Assembly (NCBI GenBank): GCA_020284085.1
Contig: JACEVL010000002.1
Span: 62,001 to 126,000, forward strand
Reading direction: 5' to 3'
DNA length: 64,000 nucleotides
DNA from: Aporrectodea caliginosa
Lineage: Eukaryota > Annelida > Clitellata > Crassiclitellata > Lumbricidae
The notes beneath the pieces were generated by a model. The model did no database searches. It was not told the DNA's origin and saw only the letters and a list, made by a program, of their open reading frames with translations. This document shows positions 1 through 9,005 of this stretch, in pieces. Position numbers and translations under genes: made by a program. Position 1 is the stretch's first letter, and each line of letters starts with the position of its first letter.

Positions 1-1400
1 TACATTATATATATATACATATATATATCTGACACTCAAATAACAAGCATGTTGAACTTACAGTTAAAAACTCAGATGGGGTCATTTTCGACCCCACCCG
101 GTACGATTAGGTTGTTTTTATGCTGGTATGATTAGGGTTAAGATAATTAATCCACCTGTCAGAATAACAGTCAGTTACTTTAAGACGAACTTATTTAAGC
201 TGCATAGAATAGTACTTACGCTACTGGGTTACATCAGTAAACAATTAAACTCTTCCTGAAATCTAGATTCTAAGAGATTCTAAAACGAGCAGCCCTAAAA
301 ATGAGAATTCTTTGAATGAACGAAAGTAATCCTGCTTTACGACTTCGATTTTCTTAACTCTGCACATGAGAAGAATGTTTAAAAATGAAATATTTTCCTG
401 AATTCTCCACAATCATTGACGTCAGTAGATACAGCACTAGTCTTCGGAGTCTAACCCTAGTAGAGCTGTGGAATGCAAAGAAGCAAAATAGGTACAGGAG
501 GGAATGTTATACGAGTTTCGATGACCAAAATAAACCTGATAGGTATAAAAAAAAATTACGCAAAGAACAATGTTTCATTCTTGGTCGTACTTTCTGGATC
601 CGTTCTGGTTGTTCCTCACTCTAAAGAAACTCTACGATGCCCATAATAATCATTCATTCAAAGTGTAACACCTAATTCAGCTAGGTTAAATTCTAAATGT
701 GCGCATCTCTCATATCCAAATACTTTTGTTTGCATTATGAGCGCAATAATTATGTTTATATGCATGCATTTATGCAGCACATACGTATGTGACTATGTGT
801 GTATGAATATATTTATATATATATGAATACATTTATATATTCGACACCTTAAAGGAATTTTTGATAGTTGTGTTATCGGCCTGCGTCCAGCTATAACTAG
901 ATGCACAGTATATACCTGGCACTACGAGAACAAGCAGGCTGTTAGTTTTTAACGATCACTGCTATCGCAGGCGTTATAGGCCTACTTGTAATTGGGCAAT
1001 TAGTCCGTCCCGTAGTCAATCGCTATGGGATTACCGACTAATTTAATGAGGTAGCGACTGACTTAACAACATAAGTCACTTGCTTGTCAACTGATTAAAT
1101 CGCTTAGAATTGTCGACTTCTTAAGTAATCCTGAATGAGTAGCAGTTACTTACTAAAGCAACGCATTTACTAACAGATCGATGACTGTGGAATGTTAAAG
1201 ACAATTTATTAGCCCGCGGGCTACCTACGTTTTTATGCATAATTTGTTTTCATATGGAATATAATTTTTACATTTTAGGTAGCTGTAGCAGATTCATTGG
1301 CGCACATCTTGAGGTAAACACCATGGTGGTAGCCCACGCCATTCAAAAGTTATACCCGATATAACCGAGGCACCAGGGGGTGGATACCACCCCCTTAGTT
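1..1400. other. AT-rich intergenic stretch with hairpin-bearing repeat ends
   Basis: No coding exon is supportable here. A short ORF at 385-624 has no recognisable domain and I do not call it. The stretch contains a hairpin at 77-96 (TGGGGTC, short loop, GACCCCA) followed by GGGTTAA at 135-141, and a perfect 8-bp-arm hairpin at 1376-1394 (GGGGGTGG ATA CCACCCCC). Both look like parts of small transposon ends. Confidence 0.4.
60..141 (-). repeat. piggyBac-type MITE end (putative)
   Basis: Read on the minus strand this begins TTAACCCTAAT at 141 and leads into a hairpin with 7-bp arms (77-83 and 90-96). A second copy with the same order (TTAACCCTTAT, TACCA motif, G/C hairpin) lies at 2283-2348. 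TTAA followed by CCC is the usual form of piggyBac ends. The opposite end was not found, so the class is inferred. Confidence 0.3.
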
Positions 1401-1416
1401 TTCGACTATAGCTTAT

Positions 1417-1950
1417 TGACTATTCTTCCTAGAAGAGAAACAATTATACCATTCTTTAGAGGGAATGCAGGGCTTCATTTATGGTATCGTATTTAAGTAT
1501 TTATAAAGTGCCTCTCGTAGGGTGAACCGTTCAGAAGCGCTCCCAGTGTGCTAAGCCCCGCGAAAATAAACAGGTTTTGAGAAAAGCGAAGGAAGAAGAC
1601 AGACTGCCAGAGAGAATTTTAGAGCGAACAGAAGGAGAAAGAGCATTCCAAAGAGAGGGACCAATTGAAGCAAAGGAACGAGCCTTATATGTTTGTCTTT
1701 TGAAAACCGGAAGTGATCAAAATAAATAATAATACGCGCAATATGCGTGAAAAATGGCTGAATGGAAGTACCCCCTGAGTTGTTTTTCGGTAGCGTATTC
1801 ATTTGTCTTCTTGGAAGAGAAACAAATATAAAATTCGTTAGAGGGATTGCAGGGCTTCAATTGCATACTTACATGTTTGTCTTTTGAATACCGGAAGTGA
1901 TCAAAATAAATAATAATACGCGTAATCTGTTTGAAAATGGCTGAATACAG
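1417..1950. repeat. Diverged direct duplication, one unit split by a LINE fragment
   Basis: Sequence at 1417-1484 (containing AGAGGGAATGCAGGGCTTCA) recurs at about 1794-1866, and sequence at 1687-1770 (containing CCGGAAGTGATCAAAATAAA) recurs at 1872-1950. The two blocks are contiguous in the second unit, but in the first they are separated by about 200 bp of LINE 3' end. The duplication therefore existed before the LINE fragment landed. Confidence 0.6.
1487..1690 (-). mobile_element. LINE 3' fragment (L2-like), 5' truncated
   Basis: On the minus strand this carries the end of a LINE reverse-transcriptase ORF and the 3' tail with a hairpin-forming GGGAGCGC...GCGCC type motif. It is nearly identical to the copy at 40493-40790 over its whole length. 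It lacks the more upstream coding sequence present there, which is ordinary 5' truncation. An ATCGT-type pentamer borders the 3' end in both copies. Confidence 0.7.
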
Positions 1951-2282
1951 CATCACAGCGTAAACCGATATCATATGTATGGATATACACGTATGGATGT
2001 ATATTTATACGTATATAAACATGTGTAGGGATGTATGTGTGTATCTTGGATACATAGATCTGTTTCAAAACACACATAATCTTATATTTGTTTATCCAAA
2101 AAGTACAAAATGTACGCAATAATATAACATATCGCTAATTAAGGGGGTTCCGTTGTTAAAAGTGATGTAATTTCGAGGTGCATTCACATAATGTACAACT
2201 AAATATACAATTCTGTGCAGAACTGAATTCTGAATCCATTGTTATATTAAAAGTTATGATATGTGAAACCAAACACGAAATC

Positions 2283-2348
2283 CAGGGGGGGTGGTAACCC
2301 CCCTTGGTAGCCGATGTCACAAAAAAACCTTGGTAGCATAAGGGTTAA
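2283..2348 (-). repeat. piggyBac-type MITE end (putative), second copy
   Basis: Read on the minus strand: TTAACCCTTATGC at 2348, a TACCAAGG motif, then a hairpin of six-base G/C arms (2286-2291 and 2298-2303) around TGGTAA. Same order of parts as at 60-141. Only one end is visible. Confidence 0.3.
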
Positions 2349-2689
2349 AGAAAGTCACAGACGCATACGATTGTTTATAGATTGAATAAAGCACAAGACT
2401 ATGTCCAAGACTATAATAATTATACTGAAGCGCTCGTACCGCCTGCAATTCATTCCGTATAATTGGTGTCGTTCGGTAATTCCCATTGCAACGTCTGTCA
2501 AAGCAAGCACTGTACCTTTACTAAACGTCATTCAGTCAACAGGACTTGGCCTTGATTTAAATTATTTTTCTTCCAGTTAATTCTTTATCTTAATGACGAG
2601 CAACGTTCATTGTTTTCAGCCAAATTGTTGTGAGGCTTTCTACACTACCGAATGTTCTATAAATAGTAATGAGCCTATGTCAGCAGTTA

Positions 2690-2775
2690 TTCATTCATTC
2701 AGAGCATTTATATAGCGCCCCTTCAAGAAACTACTCAGGAGCGCTCCCGGCCCAGCCACGACTAATAGTTATATC
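2690..2775 (-). mobile_element. LINE 3' tail fragment
   Basis: ATTC repeats are followed by TTATATAGCGCCCCTTCAAG and GGAGCGCTCCCGGCC. This is the reverse complement of the LINE 3' tail hairpin seen at 22677-22735 and 62765-62815. No coding sequence is attached, so it is a very short insertion. Confidence 0.6.
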
Positions 2776-2789
2776 CAGTCGTTTCTCAC

Positions 2790-4184
2790 GTTTATTACCC
2801 ATTCTGTCATTCAGCCGCGGCGACTCTAGACCATGATACCGTGGCATCCAAGATGGGAAACATTAGATCTAACAATTTGTAGCAGTTAAGCAGTTTAGCA
2901 ATTCAAATATCAAATACAAAATAACTGGGTAAACATATAAAAATAAAACTAGCAGTAACCAAACCAGTTAAAGTTTCAGAAGGCCTAGAGAGTTTAGCAT
3001 GCTTCAATCACTTGTTGCTGGTTATTTTAGAGTTTATTGTAACGGATGAATGATAGTTATTAGCTCTACAAAGTGCGAAGGTTGCCCCTTCCGTTAAATA
3101 GCAATGCACGAAAATTATTCCTTGACGCCATGTAACGAGCCAGACACAATTCAGGCAGGCAATAAGCAAGACCAAAGACCCTAGCTAGTGATCTGACATC
3201 TACCGATTGTTAGACTGTTAGTCTGTTGCATTATTACTAGTGTCCTCATAATCAAATTGTTGCTGTTGTTCTGCTGCTGATATCTCCATAAAAAAATCAA
3301 AACCTGGAAAACGCAATTAAAATAATGAGCAAAATATTAAGTGTAAGAAGTCGTTAGCAGTCGATAGCTTAGCGACTGGTTTCGAGGGATTAGGCTCCGG
3401 ACACAAAAGGGTGGTTGCAGGTGGTTCAGTTGTTGATATTGGCCGGAAGGGTGTTTATCTGTCGCAACCTGAATAGAAACACAAATAGAAATATCAAGAA
3501 CTAAATATTAATAGAAGGTCCAAACAATAGTCCAGCCTATTAATAATGGTGCATCCATATGCCAAATCTTGCATTATTCAAAGTCAGCCCTTTGAAATTT
3601 GTAAAACGTTGTTAAATACTCAATGATAAATTCTATAACATGAGCAATTGAGCATTCTATCCTGTGTCAAAGCGCCAAAGCCAGCATATATTTCCAGTAT
3701 TTTATAAAATGGTTATGGCATCATTTAGAAAATACTGCGGCAAGAGATGATGCAATTTCGATGAAAACTCCTGGAATGAGTCACAGGGAAATCAGATAAA
3801 ATCAAAAGTCTGTTGTATTGCAAAACTGCACAAGAGCAGAACGTTTATCATTTCCTCTGCCGTCTTCCTAAAACTATTCTCAGGCTTCTAAAATATAATA
3901 TTCTTTTAAAAAAACGACTAGAGAGGAAATATTAAAAGACCCTCTTACACTCTGCCACCATAAATGGTGTTGAATAATTGTATTAAAAAAAATTTCACGA
4001 ATATTCAAGTGGTGCTGAGATAATCAGAAAACTCACAATAATTATTGTGTGAATGCCTTGTTGCGCATAAATCACTCTTCAGTGTTTTCCATTTCTGAGA
4101 TTGATTTGGCAATTTAGTTTCTAATTTTTGTTACTTTATGTAGACATACAAAAATAGTCTCATCTAGATTAACATCAAACTCAC
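2790..4184. other. Left part of receptor gene A region, no confident exon
   Basis: This lies downstream of the C2-like exon of gene A, where a stalk and further exons would be expected. The only candidate is 3337-3468 on the minus strand: an acceptor-like TTTCTATTCAG followed by 43 open codons ending in TAA, with YQQL and YRLL motifs. No transmembrane exon is visible upstream of it, so I do not call it a gene. There is no other structure of note. Confidence 0.3.
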
Positions 4185-4694
4185 ATGGTGCGGTGCAGAA
4201 TGCAGTGAAGGCGGGCGCATTTTTGGCCATGTAGGGAATCGTGATGTGCATCGGTTTCGTAACTGTTACTTTGCATTGGTAGATTCGTGAATCGTTGACA
4301 CTGGTTGTAATGGTTGATGTTGATGTGAACGCATTATTGACTCTCGTCCTCTGAATCAGAGTTTCGTTCTTAATGAAAACGCCATCTGCTGTCCAGGTCA
4401 CCTTTGCATAGATTGGGTTGCAACTGCTGTCGGCATACGTGACGCTGCAGCAGGCCCGTAGCCAGTAAGAGGCAAGACGAGGCAAGTGCCTCGGCGTAAT
4501 TCTGAAGACGAGGCAAGACGAGGCATGCCTCGTCGTAGTTCGACTACCCCCCGGTCGTCAACTTTTTTCGTGACTACCCCCGGTCGTCAACTTTTATGAA
4601 AGCTATCTGCCTCATCTTGAATTTGACTCTGGCTACGGGCCTGCGCTGCAGGTTATGTTATTGATCGCTATGCAGTTACACGTTGGTGGTTGTC
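4185..4694 (-). pseudogene. C2-like Ig exon of gene A, split by a hAT element
   Basis: The acceptor CTTCCACAG lies just above 4694 and the donor GTGAGTTT begins at 4184. Ignoring the insert, the exon carries the same landmarks as the two C2-like exons of gene B: an N-terminal C-x-C pair, the B-strand NITCS cysteine, YADSS-NP, a W-T-x-DG C-strand, a STSTIT stretch, the F-strand Y-Q-C, and a final cysteine before the donor. A 193-bp hAT element with an 8-bp target duplication lies after the B-strand cysteine. Together they add 201 bp, a multiple of three, but the frame enters the element as GCA GGC CCG TAG and stops. The domain after the insertion is open and well preserved, so the hit looks recent. 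Confidence 0.75.
4451..4643. mobile_element. hAT-type MITE with 8-bp target duplication
   Basis: Terminal inverted repeats of 15 bp, CAGGCCCGTAGCCAG at 4451-4465 and CTGGCTACGGGCCTG at 4629-4643, are flanked by exact 8-bp copies of CGCTGCAG at 4443-4450 and 4644-4651. CAG-initial termini and an 8-bp duplication identify a hAT element. At 193 bp it has no transposase and is non-autonomous. Inside are two short direct-repeat pairs (GAGGCAAGACGAGGCA and CCCCGGTCGTCAACTTTT). It splits an Ig-domain exon. Confidence 0.9.
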
Positions 4695-4815
4695 CTGTGG
4701 AAGATACAGTAAGACATAAATAACAGAGTAAAACAATCTGACAACGCGTGAGGTGCGCTTTGCTTTATGGCAGTGAAAGAAGTTCAATTGACCTTTGACT
4801 CGAAATTCTCCATAT

Positions 4816-5252
4816 TGTTAGGGTCTCAGGACTGAGTCCTAACTGGTCCTGGGATGGGCATTCGTTACCCTTGAGTAGTTCCTTAGCCGAGGGGAGTCGC
4901 CTATATAAGGAGGTACGAAAAGGGGCGGTTAGAGAATCTCCGATACTCAGCCTTCGCGCTAGTCGGGTTGTCTGAGATTTCTCTGGGTTGCATGGTAGTC
5001 AAGTTAGTTCGTGACTTGTGCCATTTTCAAGTCTTCTTACGGTGCTTCCGTTTCTGATGTTCGTCAGCCCGTTGCTGAGTTACAGACTTCTTGTTAGTTG
5101 GTCGTTCTTCGTATTGAAAACGAACCTTTCTTCCACCGTCGTTCAACGGTTGGGTAATGTATCGTTTTGATTTATTGTTTTTGTCGAGAATTATACCTTG
5201 AAAACTAGATTCGAGTCTTCAGCTTTGTTGTAGCTAGGAGGAACCCGTAACA
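4816..5252 (+). repeat. 5' LTR
   Basis: A 437-bp repeat bounded by TGTTAGGG and CGTAACA, the expected TG...CA ends. A TATA-box sequence, CTATATAAGG, lies at 4901-4910, a plausible start of the R region. It matches the 3' LTR base for base as far as I can read. Confidence 0.9.
4901..4910 (+). promoter_or_regulatory. TATA box in 5' LTR
   Basis: CTATATAAGG about 85 bp into the LTR, repeated at 7972-7981 in the 3' LTR. The position suits the U3 core promoter of a retrotransposon transcribed on the plus strand. Confidence 0.6.
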
Positions 5253-5254
5253 TA

Positions 5255-5274
5255 TGGGGGCTAGTGTCCGGGGA
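5255..5274 (+). promoter_or_regulatory. Primer-binding-site-like sequence
   Basis: TGGGGGCTAGTGTCCGGGGA begins two bases after the LTR. It resembles a binding site for the 3' end of tRNA-Pro, with an internal mismatch or insertion. A related copy of the LTR-end/PBS junction (CCGTAACATATGGGAGCT, then CCGGGATTT) recurs at 5320-5347. The tRNA assignment is inferred. Confidence 0.5.
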
Positions 5275-5511
5275 TTTTTTCTTCGGTCGTTCGTGTTTTC
5301 GGAGCTCGCATATGTGTAGCCGTAACATATGGGAGCTCTAGCCGGGATTTTTTTTTTTCTCGTACGTTTGAAATTTTCATTTGTTAGTAGACAACATTTA
5401 AGGTGTCTTTGAGTCGTAGAGGAAAATTTTGAAATTAAGGGGCGTGTCTGACGAGTTTTGTCTGACGGAGGAAATTTCGAAATTTAGAATTTGGAGAGCG
5501 TGTCTCCTATA

Positions 5512-5621
5512 TACGGTATTCATTCCGGTTGAGATTTTTGTGAATTTATACGGTAGTCATTCCGGTTGAGATTTTTGTGAATTTATACGGTAGTCATTCC
5601 GGTTGAGATTTTTGTGAATTT
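5512..5621 (+). repeat. Three 37-bp tandem repeats in the LTR-element leader
   Basis: The unit TACGGTAGTCATTCCGGTTG plus AGATTTTTGTGAATTTA starts at 5512, 5549 and 5586. The first has one substitution (ATTC for AGTC). It lies in the untranslated leader between the primer-site region and the ORF. Confidence 0.85.
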
Positions 5622-5849
5622 GAGTCGTAAAGGGAAATGTACGGCTTCGTTGTGTCAAAGTTGACAGTGAAATTGTGAAAGTGGGCGTATCCGTTCAAAT
5701 TTTACGAAAATAAGTAAGAAACGCTTAGTCGTAATTGTTGCGTTGAAATTGGGTCGAAATTCAGTTCGATAGTTTCACTGCGTTGAAAAGGGGCGTTTTC
5801 GGTCGAAAATTTTGAAATTTGAATTCATTGGGTTGACTGAAATTTTGAA

Positions 5850-7589
5850 ATGGGAACGCTTATGAAGATTAAATGGAAGTGGGACGAGATTTTTGAAATG
5901 TCCGATGAGGAATTAAGAGCGGAATTGGAACGGAGGTACGTAAGGATTGCAAATGCTAAATTAGCCGATAAGCAAGATTTTTTTGAGGGGGGACAAAATT
6001 CTTGCGGTCTTGAGAAAAGCTCAAACACTCGAACAGAGTCTACGAATGACAGCGCACAAATTGTGGGTTTTCCTTCGGAGACGAATAGGAATAGTCAAGT
6101 GCATGATACGCATAACGATTGTTTGGAGGAGATAGACGATAGTGTTTTCTCGTACATGTTTGATGACTCGAATGCGAGTGTACAAAGTGATTCGGATTCG
6201 GTGTTTCACGCTGAATTAATTAATTTCAGTTGTGACACGCAGAAAGAGGATGGGCACGAGAATGATTTGTGTTCAATGTTTGAGGAGTCCTATGATAAGG
6301 CTGTGAATGTCGGTGATTTGTCTCGCATGGATAATGACTCGAATGAAGTGTGTACGAATATTGAGTCTCCTGTTGAGAATGTACACACGGGCGAATGCTT
6401 CAATGAAGGAGTGGAAGTAGCGTTGGGTGTGTTTGAATCTGTGTCTGAAGATTTAAAGTTGGATATCTGTCTTCAGAAAGAATTGAATTTTGCGGTTGAG
6501 GCGCTAGAAGAGCAGTTGTTGAGTGAGGATAGAAATTTACGGGATGTTTCTGTAATGGACATGAATGTTGTCTCGGAATTGTGTCTGGGTGATAGGCCTA
6601 CGTCTCAGATAATGGTGAATGATTGTAAAGCACTGTTGTCGATGGAGGCTGTGATGACAACTGTTGTGTGTGAGATTAGTTCACATACGAAATTTTCTAA
6701 TGAGTCTTCTTCGAATGTAGCAGTAATGTACATGAATGTTGACTGTGGGGAAAGAGTGATTCTTGTGAGTACGGTTGTGTTGTTGCAACATTATGGTCAG
6801 ATGACTAATGGCTTGAATGATGTGTTCACGCAAGTTGTCACGATTATGCCCTGTTCGCGGATGGGTCGATTGTTGCACGAGAGCATGGACGTGTTTGGTT
6901 GTCATGTGTTCTTGACAGAAGAATGTATGCATGAAGACATTTTTGATAGTTCTTTGAAGATAGAAAGTTCTTTGAAGATGGACAAGGTTGTACATGAATG
7001 TGACGACATGTTTCTGGAAAGGAATGAACTTTTACCAGATGTTTTTGAAGATGTTGTTGAAGATGAGTTCTTGAATGAGTGTCGGATAAATGAGGTTCAC
7101 GATACTTATGATGTGTCTCTAGATTTGACAGGAATTTCTATGGAGATTGTTGGTATTGGTTGTCTTGAGTCTTATTTGTGTGCTCAAGTTTATTTGCAGA
7201 ATGTGTTCGCGAGGATGGAACTTCTGGTCGTTGAGGAGTGCTGGTTACTCAGACGATTTACGAGACGGGGATCGAAGGGAGTGAGCGCCTTCGTCTTACT
7301 TTGGATGGTGCTGACTGTTTTGGTGTTGTCGGCTCGTGATACTTCGGTCACGAGTTACACGGCGTTGCTTCCGTTGGTGGAAACGGATGTCGAGGTGGCT
7401 TTGGATGGCCTACTCGCCGCTCTTCGCGCTTTCAAGGTTTACCTTGTTTCTGTACAGTTGGTGTGCTACACTGACAGTCGGCGGAAGTTTGGTTGTGGAC
7501 TGCAACGTTGTTTTTTGAACGTTGGTTATGAAACGAGTCGTCTGAACTTGTTCTCAGATTTAGTTTGTCGGTTCACCTTTGGTGATTAA
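5850..7589 (+). CDS. Unrecognised 579-aa ORF inside the LTR element
   Basis: This is the only long ORF between the LTRs. It opens with a charged stretch including MSDEELRAELERRY, which resembles the N-terminal helix found in some retrotransposon Gag proteins. After that it is acidic and rich in Asp, Glu, Val, Met and Cys, with partly repeated phrases (SSLKIESSLKM; VFEDVVEDEF). Near the C-terminus is one hydrophobic stretch (FVLLWMVLTVLVLSA). There is no zinc knuckle, protease DTG, or YxDD motif. It may be a degenerate or captured sequence kept open by recent spread, or a protein that helps the element. The ATG at 5850 is the first in the frame. I do not assign a function. Confidence 0.5.
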   Translation: MGTLMKIKWKWDEIFEMSDEELRAELERRYVRIANAKLADKQDFFEGGQNSCGLEKSSNTRTESTNDSAQIVGFPSETNRNSQVHDTHNDCLEEIDDSVFSYMFDDSNASVQSDSDSVFHAELINFSCDTQKEDGHENDLCSMFEESYDKAVNVGDLSRMDNDSNEVCTNIESPVENVHTGECFNEGVEVALGVFESVSEDLKLDICLQKELNFAVEALEEQLLSEDRNLRDVSVMDMNVVSELCLGDRPTSQIMVNDCKALLSMEAVMTTVVCEISSHTKFSNESSSNVAVMYMNVDCGERVILVSTVVLLQHYGQMTNGLNDVFTQVVTIMPCSRMGRLLHESMDVFGCHVFLTEECMHEDIFDSSLKIESSLKMDKVVHECDDMFLERNELLPDVFEDVVEDEFLNECRINEVHDTYDVSLDLTGISMEIVGIGCLESYLCAQVYLQNVFARMELLVVEECWLLRRFTRRGSKGVSAFVLLWMVLTVLVLSARDTSVTSYTALLPLVETDVEVALDGLLAALRAFKVYLVSVQLVCYTDSRRKFGCGLQRCFLNVGYETSRLNLFSDLVCRFTFGD

Positions 7590-7594
7590 ATGAC

Positions 7595-7744
7595 CATGCT
7601 TAGGGCCGACGTGAATGAACGTCGGAAGTATGTATAGTTTAAATGTTTCTATTGTGTTCTTTAGCAAGATGACTTTCATTTAAGTTTCGATGTTTAGTAG
7701 TCATGCTTAGGGGCGACGTGAGTGAACGTCGTAAGCTGTATAGA
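7595..7744 (+). repeat. Paired 43-bp direct repeats with internal palindrome
   Basis: CATGCTTAGGGCCGACGTGA... at 7595-7637 recurs with a few changes at 7702-7744. Each copy contains a short palindrome around CGACGT-GA-TGAACGTCG. They lie just after the ORF stop and before the 3' LTR, a place where packaging or export signals could sit; no function is shown. Confidence 0.65.
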
Positions 7745-7886
7745 GTAAATGTTTTGTTGTATATAGTGAATTTATTGTGTATTTCGTTTATATTTTGATT
7801 GTGATATTTCTTTTAATGTGCATGGTTTGCATGTTAGTTAAGTCAGAAACCCTTCTGGTTTCTGCCTTGTTTGTGGTCCGGGGGTA

Positions 7887-8323
7887 TGTTAGGGTCTCAG
7901 GACTGAGTCCTAACTGGTCCTGGGATGGGCATTCGTTACCCTTGAGTAGTTCCTTAGCCGAGGGGAGTCGCCTATATAAGGAGGTACGAAAAGGGGCGGT
8001 TAGAGAATCTCCGATACTCAGCCTTCGCGCTAGTCGGGTTGTCTGAGATTTCTCTGGGTTGCATGGTAGTCAAGTTAGTTCGTGACTTGTGCCATTTTCA
8101 AGTCTTCTTACGGTGCTTCCGTTTCTGATGTTCGTCAGCCCGTTGCTGAGTTACAGACTTCTTGTTAGTTGGTCGTTCTTCGTATTGAAAACGAACCTTT
8201 CTTCCACCGTCGTTCAACGGTTGGGTAATGTATCGTTTTGATTTATTGTTTTTGTCGAGAATTATACCTTGAAAACTAGATTCGAGTCTTCAGCTTTGTT
8301 GTAGCTAGGAGGAACCCGTAACA
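7887..8323 (+). repeat. 3' LTR
   Basis: 437 bp, TGTTAGGG to CGTAACA, the same as 4816-5252 throughout by eye. It is preceded by a purine-rich GGTCCGGGGGTA that could serve as the polypurine tract. Confidence 0.9.
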
Positions 8324-8672
8324 ATATGTAAAGAGCATTCTGCGGTTAAGATGGAATTGCAATTGCAAATGTTGTAGAGGCAAAGATTGTAAAAGAAGTT
8401 TAATTAACACCATAGACTCCCATCAGTGAAGGTGAAACAGTATTGACAGAGTTTCTGATACCACATGTCAACTTGTAACACTTTCTGAATTTGAATATAC
8501 TTTCTAACTACCACGCAAGATCTGTGGCATAACAGCCTCGAAGGCAAGAGAGTAAAGTACGTCGGGAATTACCGTGTCATACCTCTCTCCAATAGAATCA
8601 TGTTTGCTACAATTACAATTTTTTATTTTGATATAATCCGTATGATAAACATGATTATTTACGTCTACTTAC

Positions 8673-9005
8673 GAACGACGACGAGTTTGGCGCCGATTTG
8701 GTTGTTAGTGCCACTTGGACTGTATTGTGCAACATATAGGCCAGAAGTTGCAATTGGAGGAATTGCTGGAGTTGATTGAGCGGTCTTGATGGTCAGATTA
8801 GTCTGGGTGACGCCATAGAGGGTCGCTAACGAAGGCGTAACAGTGTCGCTGTAGTTTGTGATTATACGACGAAATTGTTCATAATTAGTTGGGAAAACAG
8901 CCCAAGACACTTTGTTTGTACTGCTGTTGCAGGTCATCATTGTATTCTGAGTTGCTTCGTAAACAGCCTGATTCATTGGTGGCGTCGTACACCGACCGTA
9001 GACAC
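8673..9005 (-). CDS. V-like Ig domain exon of gene A
   Basis: The acceptor TTTTTATTCCAG lies just above 9005 and the donor GTAAGT follows 8673. The exon is 333 bp and phase 1-1. It encodes one domain starting near VYGRC, with a YEATQNTMMTC B-strand, a VSWAV C-strand, an ITNYSDTV segment, LTIKTAQ, and a TSGLYVAQY F-strand, ending KLVVVR. The length equals the first V-like exon of gene B and the ends match closely. The F-strand position that holds cysteine in ordinary Ig V-sets is not cysteine here; the B-strand cysteine is present, so it lacks its usual partner. The domain is probably extracellular and ligand-binding. Confidence 0.75.

Larger units (their letters stand above)
4816..8323 (+). 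mobile_element. Young non-autonomous LTR retrotransposon
   Basis: Two 437-bp direct repeats (4816-5252, 7887-8323) start TGTTAGGG and end CCCGTAACA, and I found no difference between them on reading. ATAT flanks both sides (4812-4815, 8324-8327), a 4-bp target duplication. A primer-binding-site-like stretch follows the 5' LTR and a G-rich GTCCGGGGGTA precedes the 3' LTR. The interior is about 2.6 kb with one 579-codon ORF and no visible protease, reverse transcriptase, RNase H or integrase motif. It would therefore need proteins from another element. It sits antisense in the V-C2 intron of gene A, about 120 bp from the C2 acceptor. Confidence 0.88.

Noticed and set aside
5520..5625. CRISPR-like direct repeats
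   Set aside because: Head-to-tail 37-bp tandem repeats without spacers in a eukaryotic retroelement leader.
6681..6995. Minus-strand 104-codon ORF inside the LTR element
   Set aside because: Shadow frame of the 579-codon plus-strand ORF.
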